This document shows positions 1 through 8,373 of a stretch of DNA of 64,000 nucleotides, piece after piece. How positions within the stretch are numbered: position 1 is the first letter of the stretch; each line of letters opens with the position of its first letter. The translations under genes and the position numbers were made by a program. Location: positions 124,001-188,000 of the forward strand of contig CAZMOE010000001.1 of the NCBI GenBank assembly GCA_964567855.1. The letters are read 5' to 3'. Below the pieces are notes generated by a model that did no database searches, had not been told where the DNA came from, and saw nothing but the letters and a program-made list of their open reading frames with translations. This DNA is from Liminaster sp964567855. GTDB taxonomy: Bacteria; Bacteroidota; Bacteroidia; Bacteroidales; UBA3663.

Positions 1-803
1 AAATCAGTGCGCTGAAAATGGCTATCGAGGCCTATAACAAGAACGACATAGACCTGCTCGTAACCGCTCCTGGCAATCTTAGAAATGACCTGACGGCCAA
101 TGCGGCCACCACCTTCATCCAGCAACATCTGGAAAACGAAGCTACGGTTCCCTACAACAGCCTGCAAGGTAACGGAATACGCCTCATCGCCCTGCCCATA
201 CAAAAGAAACAGGAAGGCGACGCCGAAACATTCAATGCCGAAACGTTTATCGGAGATCTCAGAAATATCCATCAGGCGCTCAGAAACGACATGACCGAAT
301 TGCGGCCGCGCATCGCTATCGTCACACCGGCCGTAAGCGATACTCCGAAGACGGAAGAGGGCGCCGCACAGGCACCAGACACCGATCTGCGTGCCACCTT
401 GAATGAACTGCATAAAGAGGGAATACTGGCCTTCGGTCCTTATGAAAGCGGCCGCTTCCTGAATGAAGAGCTGTATAAACATTATGACGCCATCGTTACG
501 TGGGGAAATAAAAAACAGCTCCAGACGCTGACTGACCTCATCGATCCGGACAAGGCTGTCGGATACACGATGGGATTGCCCATTGTACATACCTATCCCA
601 CCGACGGAATTTCCTATCAAACAGCCGGTAAGGGCACAGCCTCCGCAACAGCGTTGCGCAACGCCGTATATCTGGGCATCGACATCTGCCGCAACCGCCA
701 TCTCTATAAAAAAGCGACACGGCGACCGCTGGAAAAACAATGGATTCCAAGAGGTAGAGACGACTTTAAGCTGGATCTGACCAAAGAGGATACTTCTAAT
801 TGA
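1..803 (+). CDS. PdxA-like protein, C-terminal part (5' end outside window)
   Basis: The frame is open to the left edge, so the gene starts upstream; about 265 residues are visible. The C-terminal half matches the 4-hydroxythreonine-4-phosphate dehydrogenase (PdxA) fold: DLLVTAPGN near the start, GPYESGRF, then GLPIVHTYPTDGISYQTAGKGTAS and the RNR...ATRRPLEKQW ending. PdxA normally oxidises 4-phosphohydroxy-threonine in pyridoxal phosphate synthesis. The three metal-binding motifs of classical PdxA (GHTE, NPHAGE, YHDQG) are not there: at the matching places, counted from the ATG at 18, the protein has TTFIQQ (about residues 31-36), TPAVSD (about 103-108) and TWGNKK (about 161-166). The family assignment is firm, but normal catalysis is doubtful. 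It may be a non-catalytic or re-purposed paralog. The stop overlaps an ATG at 800, four bases, in front of murA. Confidence 0.72.
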   Translation, partial: ISALKMAIEAYNKNDIDLLVTAPGNLRNDLTANAATTFIQQHLENEATVPYNSLQGNGIRLIALPIQKKQEGDAETFNAETFIGDLRNIHQALRNDMTELRPRIAIVTPAVSDTPKTEEGAAQAPDTDLRATLNELHKEGILAFGPYESGRFLNEELYKHYDAIVTWGNKKQLQTLTDLIDPDKAVGYTMGLPIVHTYPTDGISYQTAGKGTASATALRNAVYLGIDICRNRHLYKKATRRPLEKQWIPRGRDDFKLDLTKEDTSN

Positions 804-847
804 CACTTCCGGACATCTTTCAACTCCAATCAATCCGTTTCAGAATC

Positions 848-2167
848 ATGCCATCATTTATTATAGAAGGCAGGCATCGCCTGCATGGCGAAATACAACC
901 GCAAGGAGCAAAAAACGAGGCTCTGGAGGTCATTTGCGCCACGCTGCTGACTGATCAGACCGTTACCATCGACAACATCCCGGAAATACTCGACGTCACC
1001 AACCTGATAGAGCTGTTCCGCCAAATGGGCGTCGAAGTCCACCGCCTGGGTTCCGGCCGTTTCAGTTTCACCGCGGCCGACATCCGTATGGATTACCTCT
1101 CTTCCCCCGATTTTTGTCGGCGTACAGCGGCCCTACGCGGCTCGGTCATGATTCTGGGACCTCTGGTAAGCCGTTTCGGTTACGCCATCCTTCCGCAACC
1201 AGGCGGCGACAAGATAGGCCGCCGGCGTCTGGACACCCATTTTTTGGGATTGGAGAAGCTGGGTGCCACATTTACCTACAATGCGGAAAAACATCTCTAT
1301 GATATCCGGGCTCCCCGCGAGGGACTGAAGGGGCGATATATGCTGCTCGACGAAGCGTCGGTAACAGGTACGGCCAATATCGTCATGGCCGCGACACTGG
1401 CACAGGGGGAAACCACGATCTATAATGCGGCATGCGAACCCTATGTGCAGCAGCTTTGCAAGCTGCTTGTAAAAATGGGTGCGGATATCAGCGGTATCGG
1501 CTCCAACCTTCTGACTATCCGCGGAGTGAAAACCTTGGGCGGCGCGGAACACCGCATCCTACCCGACATGATCGAGGTAGGCAGTTTCATCGGTATGGCA
1601 GCCATGACCGGTTCCGAAATCACCATCAAAGAGGTCAGCATCCCCGATCTCGGAATCATCCCTGATGCGTTCCGCCGCCTCGGCATTACCGTCGAGCAAA
1701 AGGGAGACGATCTCTACATCCCGCAACATGAACACTACGCCATCGAATCCTTCATCGACGGCTCTATCATGAATATCGCCGACGCCCCCTGGCCCGGACT
1801 TACCCCGGATCTGCTCAGCGTTCTTCTCGTTACGGCGACACAGGCGAAAGGCGCCGTTCTCATCCATCAGAAAATGTTTGAAAGCCGCCTTTTCTTCGTC
1901 GACAAACTCATCGACATGGGTGCACAGATCATCTTATGCGATCCGCATCGCGCCACAGTCATCGGTATCGATAACCGATATCATCTCCGCCATGCCGATA
2001 TGACCTCACCCGATATCCGCGCCGGTATCGCCTTGCTCATAGCCGCCATGAGCGCTGACGGAATAAGCACCATCCATAATATCGGCCAAATCGACCGAGG
2101 TTATCAGAACATCGATTTGCGCCTTAACGCCCTCGGAGCCAGAATCACCCGCACAGAAGAGGCCTGA
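848..2167 (+). CDS. murA: UDP-N-acetylglucosamine 1-carboxyvinyltransferase (MurA), Asp-type active site
   Basis: MurA transfers enolpyruvate from PEP to UDP-GlcNAc, the first committed step of peptidoglycan synthesis, in the cytoplasm. The 439-residue protein shows QGAKNEAL with Lys22 and Asn23, the PWPGLTPDL segment carrying the general Asp, and DIRAGIALLIAA near the end. In the catalytic loop, QPGGDKIGRRRLD, Asp121 (bases 1208-1210) stands where E. coli MurA has Cys115. The same Cys-to-Asp exchange is known from Chlamydia and Mycobacterium MurA and makes the enzyme insensitive to fosfomycin. I chose the ATG at 848 because MPSFIIEG fits the usual N-terminus. An in-frame ATG at 800 overlaps the upstream stop and would add 16 unlikely residues. 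rimM follows after 42 bases. Confidence 0.95.
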   Translation: MPSFIIEGRHRLHGEIQPQGAKNEALEVICATLLTDQTVTIDNIPEILDVTNLIELFRQMGVEVHRLGSGRFSFTAADIRMDYLSSPDFCRRTAALRGSVMILGPLVSRFGYAILPQPGGDKIGRRRLDTHFLGLEKLGATFTYNAEKHLYDIRAPREGLKGRYMLLDEASVTGTANIVMAATLAQGETTIYNAACEPYVQQLCKLLVKMGADISGIGSNLLTIRGVKTLGGAEHRILPDMIEVGSFIGMAAMTGSEITIKEVSIPDLGIIPDAFRRLGITVEQKGDDLYIPQHEHYAIESFIDGSIMNIADAPWPGLTPDLLSVLLVTATQAKGAVLIHQKMFESRLFFVDKLIDMGAQIILCDPHRATVIGIDNRYHLRHADMTSPDIRAGIALLIAAMSADGISTIHNIGQIDRGYQNIDLRLNALGARITRTEEA

Positions 2168-2209
2168 CACACCGCTAACGGGACAGCACCCGGACCATTT
2201 CATAATGTT

Positions 2210-2767
2210 ATGATCGAAAAAGAACAACTCATCGCCATCGGCCGCATCGGGAAACCCCATGGGCTAAAAGGAGAAATGACGGCTATAATCGAAAACGACA
2301 TTTTCGATAGGGTAGAGTCCTGCCCCTATTTCATTTGCGAAATAGAGGGTATTTTCGTGCCGTTCTTCATAGAAGATTACCGATTCCGCTCCGACAGATC
2401 CATGCTCCTGAAATTGGAAGAGGTCGATACTCAAGAAGAGGCCCGCGAATTTTCCAACCGCCTCATCTATTTCGACCGGAAATGCTTTACTGCGGAAGAA
2501 GCAAGGGAATATGAAGAAGAACAGGCTGACAACTCAGACAATTTCATCGGTTATCACATCGTCGACCATCGTTTCGGCGATCTGGGAGCCATCACCGCCA
2601 TCGACGATCAGACCGTCAATGTTCTTTTCATCATCGACCGCGAAGAGGGTGAATATCTCATTCCCGCAGCAGACGATTTAGTGGATAGAATCGACGACGA
2701 CCGGCGCATTATTTACATGTCCCTTCCTACCGGACTGATCAACCCGGATGAGGCGGAAAGCGAATAA
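2210..2767 (+). CDS. rimM: Ribosome maturation factor RimM
   Basis: RimM helps late assembly of the 30S subunit head and binds ribosomal protein S19. The 185-residue product begins with the typical IGRIGKPHGLKGEM motif of the N-terminal beta-barrel. It continues with an acidic linker and a C-terminal PRC-barrel-like half with IGYHIVDHRFGDLGAI and EYLIPAADDLV. Length and layout are those of Bacteroidota RimM. The strongly acidic stretch around residues 88-105 (EEAREYEEEQADNSDN) joins the two halves. It sits 42 bases after murA on the same strand, so the two are probably co-transcribed. Confidence 0.93.
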   Translation: MIEKEQLIAIGRIGKPHGLKGEMTAIIENDIFDRVESCPYFICEIEGIFVPFFIEDYRFRSDRSMLLKLEEVDTQEEAREFSNRLIYFDRKCFTAEEAREYEEEQADNSDNFIGYHIVDHRFGDLGAITAIDDQTVNVLFIIDREEGEYLIPAADDLVDRIDDDRRIIYMSLPTGLINPDEAESE

Positions 2768-2777
2768 TGCAGGAAAA

Positions 2778-2809
2778 TTTGCAAAAACGGAAAAAATACC
2801 CTATCTTTG
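2778..2809 (+). promoter_or_regulatory. Bacteroidota-type promoter before the Nif3-family gene
   Basis: TTTG at 2778-2781 and TATCTTTG at 2802-2809 are separated by 20 bases, which fits the Bacteroidota consensus (TTTG, about 19-20 bases, TAnnTTTG). Transcription would start near 2816 and leave a leader of about 205 bases before the ATG at 3023. Confidence 0.75.
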
Positions 2810-3022
2810 CACCGCAAAATAGAAAAACGGGAGACAAATTCCCTCACAACAGTTATATAAAGTCCGTCCATCCGGTCTGATACACTCGACCGGCAGGAAC
2901 CAGACAAGCCGACAGCACCAGTTGCCGCCGCTTTCGAGGATAGTATATAACTTTTTTTGTGTCCGAACGCGACCCATACGGTTCTCTCCTGTAAAAACAT
3001 CCATCAAAGCTACGAACAGAAC

Positions 3023-3832
3023 ATGACCACACAACAGGAAATAACTTCTTTCATTGAACGGCAGGCTCCACTCCGTCTCCAGGAAGAATATGACAACAGC
3101 GGCCTGCAGGTCGGTGATCTCCGGCAGGAGGTAACTCATATTCTGGTCAGCCTGGATGTCACCGAAGAGACCGTAGCCGAAGCTCAGGCCATAGGTGCCG
3201 AAATGATTGTAAGCCATCATCCTCTCCTGTTCCGTCCTCTCAAGAAAATTTCACCCGGGGACTATATCGGGCGGACTGTCATGTCCGCCATACGAGCCGG
3301 CATCACCTTATACGCTGCCCATACCAATCTGGACAATGCGCCGAAAGGGGTCAACTTCAAAATAGCTGAAAAACTGAAGCTGGAAAAGGTCAGACCGCTT
3401 GCACCTCTGCCCTCCGACCGCACCGCCTCTTTGCCGGACGACTTCATCGTCGACTGCGGCAGCGGGGTAATAGGCAATCTGCCCCAGCCCATGAGCGGCG
3501 AGGATTTCGTCACTCTCGTCAAAGAGATATTTCACTGTTCCTGCATCAAACATACCGACGCCCGGAATGAAATACGTCGTGTGGCACTCTGCGGCGGCGC
3601 CGGCAGTTTCCTGATCAATACTGCCATCCCCCAGAATGCCGATGCCTTTCTGACAGGAGAGGTCGGATATCATGCCTTTTTCGGCCACCCGGAACTGATG
3701 ATACTTGAAGCCGGACATTATGAAACGGAACAATACACCTGTCAGCTCCTGGCCGAAATGATTGGAAGTGCATTCCCCGATGTTAAATGCAGCATCACCG
3801 GCCGGCAACCGCATCCGGTCATTACCGACTAA
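3023..3832 (+). CDS. Nif3-like dinuclear metal centre hexameric protein
   Basis: The product (269 residues) belongs to the NIF3/YbgI family, which forms toroidal hexamers with a two-metal site. GTP cyclohydrolase I type 2 is a common automatic name, but the true function is uncertain. Diagnostic stretches are EEYDNSGLQVGD, VSLDVTEETVAEA, VSHHPLLF (metal His pair), AAHTNLDNAPKGVN and, near the C-terminus, GHYETEQYTCQLLAE (metal His and Glu). The ATG at 3023 is chosen because MTTQQEITSFIE starts the conserved domain. An in-frame ATG at 2957 would add 22 residues with no family match. The gene lies directly before a coiled-coil zinc-ribbon protein, a pairing often seen in Bacteroidota. Confidence 0.9.
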   Translation: MTTQQEITSFIERQAPLRLQEEYDNSGLQVGDLRQEVTHILVSLDVTEETVAEAQAIGAEMIVSHHPLLFRPLKKISPGDYIGRTVMSAIRAGITLYAAHTNLDNAPKGVNFKIAEKLKLEKVRPLAPLPSDRTASLPDDFIVDCGSGVIGNLPQPMSGEDFVTLVKEIFHCSCIKHTDARNEIRRVALCGGAGSFLINTAIPQNADAFLTGEVGYHAFFGHPELMILEAGHYETEQYTCQLLAEMIGSAFPDVKCSITGRQPHPVITD

Positions 3833-3911
3833 TCGAAAAATGCCGTCAGAAACACATCATTCCATCATCGATAATTTATTCTAACAATATAAAACAAAAA
3901 CATTTACAATT

Positions 3912-4700
3912 ATGGCAAAAGCTGAAAAAGAGTACACCGTACCCGAGAAATTAGCAAATCTCTACAAGCTCCAAACCCTCGTCTCCGAAATTGTCCGCAT
4001 TCAAGACATTCGCGGAGAGTTGCCCCGCGAAGTGGAAGATCTTGAAAACCTGATCGCCAACCTTAACAAGGATGTCGAAGCCTATCGCGCCAAAATCGGA
4101 GAGTTCCAAGAGAGAATCAGAGGCAAACAGCTGGATATACAAACCGCTGAAGGCCTTATCGAAAAATACACGGCCCAGCAGAATGAGGTAAAGAACAACA
4201 AAGAATTTGAATTCCTGTCAAAAGAAATCGAATACCAGTCTCTTGAAATCGAACTCTGCAACAAGCGTATCCGCGAAGCCGATGCCGCTATCGAGGAACT
4301 GAAAGCCAAAGAGGCCGCCACGCTTGCAGAAATCGAAGAGCGCAGTTCGGATCTGGATGTCAAGAAAGGTGAATTGGACGAAATCATTGCCGAAACCCGC
4401 AGTGAGGAAGAGACCCTCCGCGAAAAAGCCAAAAAAATTGAGAACACAATAGAACCGCGCCTCTTGACAACATTCATGAGAATCCACAAAAGCACTCACA
4501 ACCATCTGGCTATCGTCCCGATCGAACGCGATGCCTGTGGCGGATGCTACAATAGAATCGCTCCGCAGCGTCAGGTAGATGTGAAGATGCATAAGAAAAT
4601 CCTCTTCTGCGAATATTGCGGACGTATCCTCATCGATCCGGAACTTGCCGAGGAAAATGAGACCCGCCGCCGCCGCAAATCCGTGCTTACCCACCTTTAA
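3912..4700 (+). CDS. Coiled-coil protein with C4 zinc ribbon (CT398/CdsZ-like)
   Basis: The first 195 residues or so are a long charged helical hairpin (heptad-rich, many Glu and Lys). The C-terminal 60 residues carry a zinc ribbon with CGGC near residue 210 and CEYCG near residue 236. This is the architecture of the CT398/CdsZ group (zf-RING_7), soluble cytoplasmic proteins. The chlamydial member acts as an escort or adaptor in secretion; the role in Bacteroidota is unknown. It follows the Nif3-family gene by 79 bases and precedes dnaB by 11 bases, so it is probably part of the same transcript. I assign no specific function. Confidence 0.88.
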   Translation: MAKAEKEYTVPEKLANLYKLQTLVSEIVRIQDIRGELPREVEDLENLIANLNKDVEAYRAKIGEFQERIRGKQLDIQTAEGLIEKYTAQQNEVKNNKEFEFLSKEIEYQSLEIELCNKRIREADAAIEELKAKEAATLAEIEERSSDLDVKKGELDEIIAETRSEEETLREKAKKIENTIEPRLLTTFMRIHKSTHNHLAIVPIERDACGGCYNRIAPQRQVDVKMHKKILFCEYCGRILIDPELAEENETRRRRKSVLTHL

Positions 4701-4711
4701 GTAAAGATCCT

Positions 4712-6304
4712 ATGCCACAGCCGACACGTCAGCGCATCACCCGGCCACGTCAGCCGGAAGTCCCTAATCTCGGAAAGATACAACCACAGGCACCGGAGGT
4801 CGAAGAGGCCGTTCTGGGAGCTCTCATGCTCGAGAAGGACGCCTACTCCGTCATCAGCGACCTGCTGAAACCCGAGACCTTTTACGACTACAAACATCAG
4901 CTCATTTTCACTGCCATCCAAGAGTTGGCAATGAAGCAGGAGCCGATCGATATGCTGACAGTGACCAACCAGCTACAGGCCGACGGCGTAATCGACGAAG
5001 TAGGCGGAGCCTATTATGTCGCCACACTGACGGCCAAAGTCGGATCGGCAGCCCATATAGAATATCATGCACGCATCATTGCCAAAAAGGCCCTGGCGCG
5101 CCAGCTGATAGGCTTTGCAAGCAAAGTCGAAACCCAAGCATTCGACGAGACGGTAGATATCGAGGAGCTGATGCAGAGTGCCGAAGGCGAGTTGTTCCAG
5201 ATCTCTCAGCACAACATCAAAAAGGAATCCATTCAGATCGATCCCGTCATCAAAGAGGCCTTGGATAAAATAGATCAGGCGGCCAACAGGCCGGAGGGAC
5301 TCTCCGGCCTGCCGACCGGCTTCCATAAATTAGACAGTATGACCTCCGGATGGCAAAATTCGGATCTCATCATTATCGCGGCCCGTCCCGCCATGGGTAA
5401 AACAGCATTTGTTCTCAGCATGTGCAAGAACATGGCTATCAATTACAACATCCCGGTGGCGATGTTCTCTCTTGAAATGAGCAACGTGCAACTTGTGAAC
5501 CGTCTGTTGCAGAACATCTGCGAAATTCCCGGCGACAAAATCAAAAGCGGACGTCTCACCCAGGAAGAATGGAACCAGTTGAACACCCGTGTAGCCTCAC
5601 TCTATGGCCGCCCGATTATCGTCGATGATACACCGTCGCTTTCCGTCTTCGAATTAAGAACCAAAGCCAGGCGTCTGGTCCGGGAAAAGGGAGTCAAATG
5701 CATCATGATAGACTATTTGCAGTTGATGAATGCCAGCGGCATGCAGTTCGGATCACGAGAACAGGAGGTCTCCACGATTTCGCGCTCTTTAAAAGGATTG
5801 GCCAAGGAACTGAATATCCCCATCATTGCCCTTTCCCAGCTAAACCGAGGCGTCGAAGCCCGCCAGGGAGATGGTAAAAGACCTCAGCTTTCCGACCTCC
5901 GTGAATCGGGAGCCATCGAACAGGATGCCGATATGGTTTGCTTCATCCACCGTCCCGAATACTATAAAATCTATGAAGACGAAAAAGGCAATGACCTTCG
6001 TGGACTGGCCGAAATCATCATCGCCAAACATCGTAACGGCGCTGTAGGCGACGTCAGACTGCGTTTCCGCGGTGAATTTGTCAGATTCCAGAATCTGGAT
6101 GACGACACCCGCATCGACCTTACCGATCCCAATATGCCAGCTATGACAGGCAGCACCCCCGGAAGCAATATCCCGGTAGGAGAACCCGCCGTACAGACGT
6201 TCGGTTCCAGAATGAACAGCAGCTATCCTCCCACACCTCCCATCACAGCCGACACCACAGGGGCGTTTCTCACCCAAAACAAAAATGACGACGTCCCATT
6301 CTAA
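4712..6304 (+). CDS. dnaB: Replicative DNA helicase DnaB
   Basis: DnaB is the hexameric 5'-3' helicase of the replication fork. The 530-residue protein has the N-terminal helical domain (EEAVLGALMLEKDAY from about residue 31), the linker, and a RecA-like C-terminal domain. Walker A is ARPAMGKTAF (about 224-233), Walker B lies in CIMIDYLQLM (about 330-340), and the DnaB-specific LSQLNRGVEAR and LRESGAIEQDADMV follow. There is no intein in the Walker A or later motifs, a common insertion site in dnaB. The last 60 residues are a low-complexity Pro/Thr/Gly tail ending in DDVPF, which resembles an SSB C-terminal tip. Confidence 0.96.
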   Translation: MPQPTRQRITRPRQPEVPNLGKIQPQAPEVEEAVLGALMLEKDAYSVISDLLKPETFYDYKHQLIFTAIQELAMKQEPIDMLTVTNQLQADGVIDEVGGAYYVATLTAKVGSAAHIEYHARIIAKKALARQLIGFASKVETQAFDETVDIEELMQSAEGELFQISQHNIKKESIQIDPVIKEALDKIDQAANRPEGLSGLPTGFHKLDSMTSGWQNSDLIIIAARPAMGKTAFVLSMCKNMAINYNIPVAMFSLEMSNVQLVNRLLQNICEIPGDKIKSGRLTQEEWNQLNTRVASLYGRPIIVDDTPSLSVFELRTKARRLVREKGVKCIMIDYLQLMNASGMQFGSREQEVSTISRSLKGLAKELNIPIIALSQLNRGVEARQGDGKRPQLSDLRESGAIEQDADMVCFIHRPEYYKIYEDEKGNDLRGLAEIIIAKHRNGAVGDVRLRFRGEFVRFQNLDDDTRIDLTDPNMPAMTGSTPGSNIPVGEPAVQTFGSRMNSSYPPTPPITADTTGAFLTQNKNDDVPF

Positions 6305-6316
6305 AACCACAGCATC

Positions 6317-7012
6317 ATGTTAAGAAAAATCATCATAAACACCTGTCTTTGTCTGGCTTTAGCCTCAAATTTCATTACCACTCGGGCGCAAGAACTCGTC
6401 AGACCGGACTATACACTCATCAAACGGATCACATCCAACCAGCAAAGCCCCCATTTCTTCCGCAAATTAATGGATCGGTACCTGGAAAATGACACCACTC
6501 TGTCGATCCTACAATACCGCTACCTCTATTACGGATTCACGCTACAGGAAGATTTCAAACCTTATCAGGAAGAAACACTGCCGTTGATAGACTGCCGCCG
6601 CAATATGATTAAAACCGCAGCCGATAAAGCGATATGCACACATGCCATAGAAATCGCCCAAAAAGTTTTAGATGATAATCCGTTCCACATGCCGGCCATC
6701 AGCATGATGGCGCTTGCCTATTTGCAACTTGGAGACACACTCTCCTATCATTTATGGGACTGCAAGCAAAAGGGTGTCCTCGACGCCATATTGTCTTCCG
6801 GTGACGGCGATACTCCAGAGACCGCATTTCACGTCACAAACATCGAACACGAATACGAAATCATCAACCGGCTCGGATTGCACATCGAATACGATTCGCT
6901 ATGCAATGAAGGCGTTGAATATCTGAAAGTAAAGGAAAATTCTTTAGGAGAGCGCGGTTTTTATTTCAATTTCGAGGCCTGCAATAGCGTCTACCGTAAA
7001 AAATACGAATAA
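6317..7012 (+). CDS. DUF4919 family exported protein
   Basis: The 231-residue protein starts with a signal peptide (KIIINTCLCLALASNFITTRAQ, cleavage likely after the A in RAQ). It then has the DUF4919 pattern: a PDYTLIKR-type start, RYLENDTTLSILQYRYLYYGFT and a helical repeat-like middle. It ends in a family-typical GFYFNFEACNSVYRKKY. The family is found in Bacteroidota, is predicted to be periplasmic, and its role is unknown. It follows dnaB by 12 bases and converges with the - strand endonuclease-fold gene, whose stop is 33 bases away. No terminator hairpin is visible between them. Confidence 0.8.
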   Translation: MLRKIIINTCLCLALASNFITTRAQELVRPDYTLIKRITSNQQSPHFFRKLMDRYLENDTTLSILQYRYLYYGFTLQEDFKPYQEETLPLIDCRRNMIKTAADKAICTHAIEIAQKVLDDNPFHMPAISMMALAYLQLGDTLSYHLWDCKQKGVLDAILSSGDGDTPETAFHVTNIEHEYEIINRLGLHIEYDSLCNEGVEYLKVKENSLGERGFYFNFEACNSVYRKKYE

Positions 7013-7045
7013 CCTCATTGTCCCGATAACCGGAACTGCCTGAAA

Positions 7046-8158
7046 TCAACGGGAAAAATGTATATCCAATACAACCGGCAGATGATCGCTATACCCACCC
7101 TCATAAGAAAAACCTCTGTAGGTGCGCATCGGACGGGTACCCAGCTGCCCGGCATCTTCCGTCAGCATCCATGAGCAGGAAAAGATTCTGACATCGGAAA
7201 TCTGCGGTAGCAATATGCCGTTGCACCAAAACTGATCGAGAATCTCCCATTCTCCCCGATACTTATAAGTTCCCGTAACGTTGCCGCCGCGCCGAAGCCG
7301 CCGGTCAAGCGACAGCATGAGATTGTACAGCGCAGCAGAATCTCCTGTTCCTCCATCCTCAGGAGGCATCTGCAATTGCAGTTCACGGACAAGTGACGAC
7401 GTGTGAGGCGTATCATTCATATCCCCCATTACCAGCAGACGCGGTTCCCGCCGCACCGCCGCCAAAGAATCGGCCCACCGGCGTATTGTATGATGAGCGG
7501 CCTGCCGGGCAGGCGCAGAGGCCTTGGTCCCACCCAAACGGCTTGGCAAATGACAAACGAGCATATCAAGCGTATCTCCATCCAGAGAAATTCCCCACAC
7601 ATGCAACAGGTCACGGGTAGGACGACATCCGGCCGGTACGGCAACGCGTATCGAACAATCTCCTAACAAACGGAATCTCCCCGGCTGGTAGAGCAAAGCG
7701 ACATCCAGACCACGCACATCAGGCGATTCAGTCATCACATACCGATACCCCAGTCGTGCAAAAGGCGAATGCTGCGTCCACCGGACCATCACACTATCAT
7801 TTTCAACCTCTGCAATCCCGATCAGATCGGGGAGCCCTTTTTCTGCAGCAGCCGCAATGACACGGGCCAACGACAAAGCCTTCCGACTGAAACGCGATGG
7901 CGTCCACCGACGTTCCGCAGAAGGCAGAAAATCGTTGTCCTGCCTCTCAGGATCATCTTCCGTATCGAAAAAATTCTCCACATTCCAAAACATCACCTGC
8001 AGCCGGTCATCCGCAACCGCCTCCTGGCCCATGGCCGCTTCTTCCTGACCCGGCGGGACAAGCATATACAGACATAGCAGCAGTAACCGCCGCGCGGAAA
8101 CGGCCATCCATAACGAAAGCAGGGCCTCACGCATTGCCTGAGGAAGCGGTATCTTCAT
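7046..8158 (-). CDS. Endonuclease/exonuclease/phosphatase-fold secreted protein
   Basis: The product (370 residues) shows the DNase I-like motifs in order: MFWNVENFFD, EVEN (metal Glu), VCHLPSRLGG, VMGDMNDTPH (catalytic Asp and Asn) and YSDHLPVVLDI (catalytic Asp-His). Members cleave phosphodiester or phosphomonoester bonds; the substrate is not predictable. A hydrophobic stretch RRLLLLCLYMLVPPG near residues 24-38 suggests export or membrane anchoring. I start at 8158 (MKIPLPQ) and not at the ATG at 8191, because a clear TATCTTTG promoter box lies at 8189-8196 and would overlap the longer start. This gene is divergent from the helicase gene and high in Arg. Confidence 0.82.
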   Translation of the reverse strand: MKIPLPQAMREALLSLWMAVSARRLLLLCLYMLVPPGQEEAAMGQEAVADDRLQVMFWNVENFFDTEDDPERQDNDFLPSAERRWTPSRFSRKALSLARVIAAAAEKGLPDLIGIAEVENDSVMVRWTQHSPFARLGYRYVMTESPDVRGLDVALLYQPGRFRLLGDCSIRVAVPAGCRPTRDLLHVWGISLDGDTLDMLVCHLPSRLGGTKASAPARQAAHHTIRRWADSLAAVRREPRLLVMGDMNDTPHTSSLVRELQLQMPPEDGGTGDSAALYNLMLSLDRRLRRGGNVTGTYKYRGEWEILDQFWCNGILLPQISDVRIFSCSWMLTEDAGQLGTRPMRTYRGFSYEGGYSDHLPVVLDIHFSR

Positions 8159-8188
8159 AGGCCATAGTTTTTTTACAGAATCTTCGGC

Positions 8189-8196
8189 CAAAGATA
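8189..8196 (-). promoter_or_regulatory. Minus-strand -7 box (TATCTTTG)
   Basis: CAAAGATA on the + strand reads TATCTTTG on the - strand, a perfect TAnnTTTG box. It would start transcription about 25 bases before the ATG at 8158. The -33 element is not clear. Confidence 0.55.
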
Positions 8197-8311
8197 TTCA
8201 TTAAACTGGAAAATTGCCTTTTGGAGATGCTTTTTTCAACAATAAAAAAGCAAACGGCGTCCAAAGAAGCATGTTTATCCTTGTATATGGTCGCCGGATA
8301 ATATTTTTAAC

Positions 8312-8319
8312 TATCTTTG
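8312..8319 (+). promoter_or_regulatory. Plus-strand -7 box (TATCTTTG) before the DEAD-box gene
   Basis: TATCTTTG at 8312-8319 matches TAnnTTTG. The start site would be near 8326, about 48 bases before the helicase ATG at 8374, which argues against the in-frame ATG at 8317 inside the box. A good TTTG -33 element is not visible. Confidence 0.6.
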
Positions 8320-8373
8320 TGGCATTCTTTTCAAAAAGATCGGCCCAAGGTAGCCGATAATAAAACAACATTA

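Noticed and set aside
2801..3220. Minus-strand frame of 139 codons over the Nif3 leader
   Set aside because: It overlaps the Nif3 coding start and the promoter; the hydrophobic, Cys-rich product matches nothing I know.
4712..6304. Intein in dnaB
   Set aside because: The gene has the ordinary length and the helicase motifs are uninterrupted.
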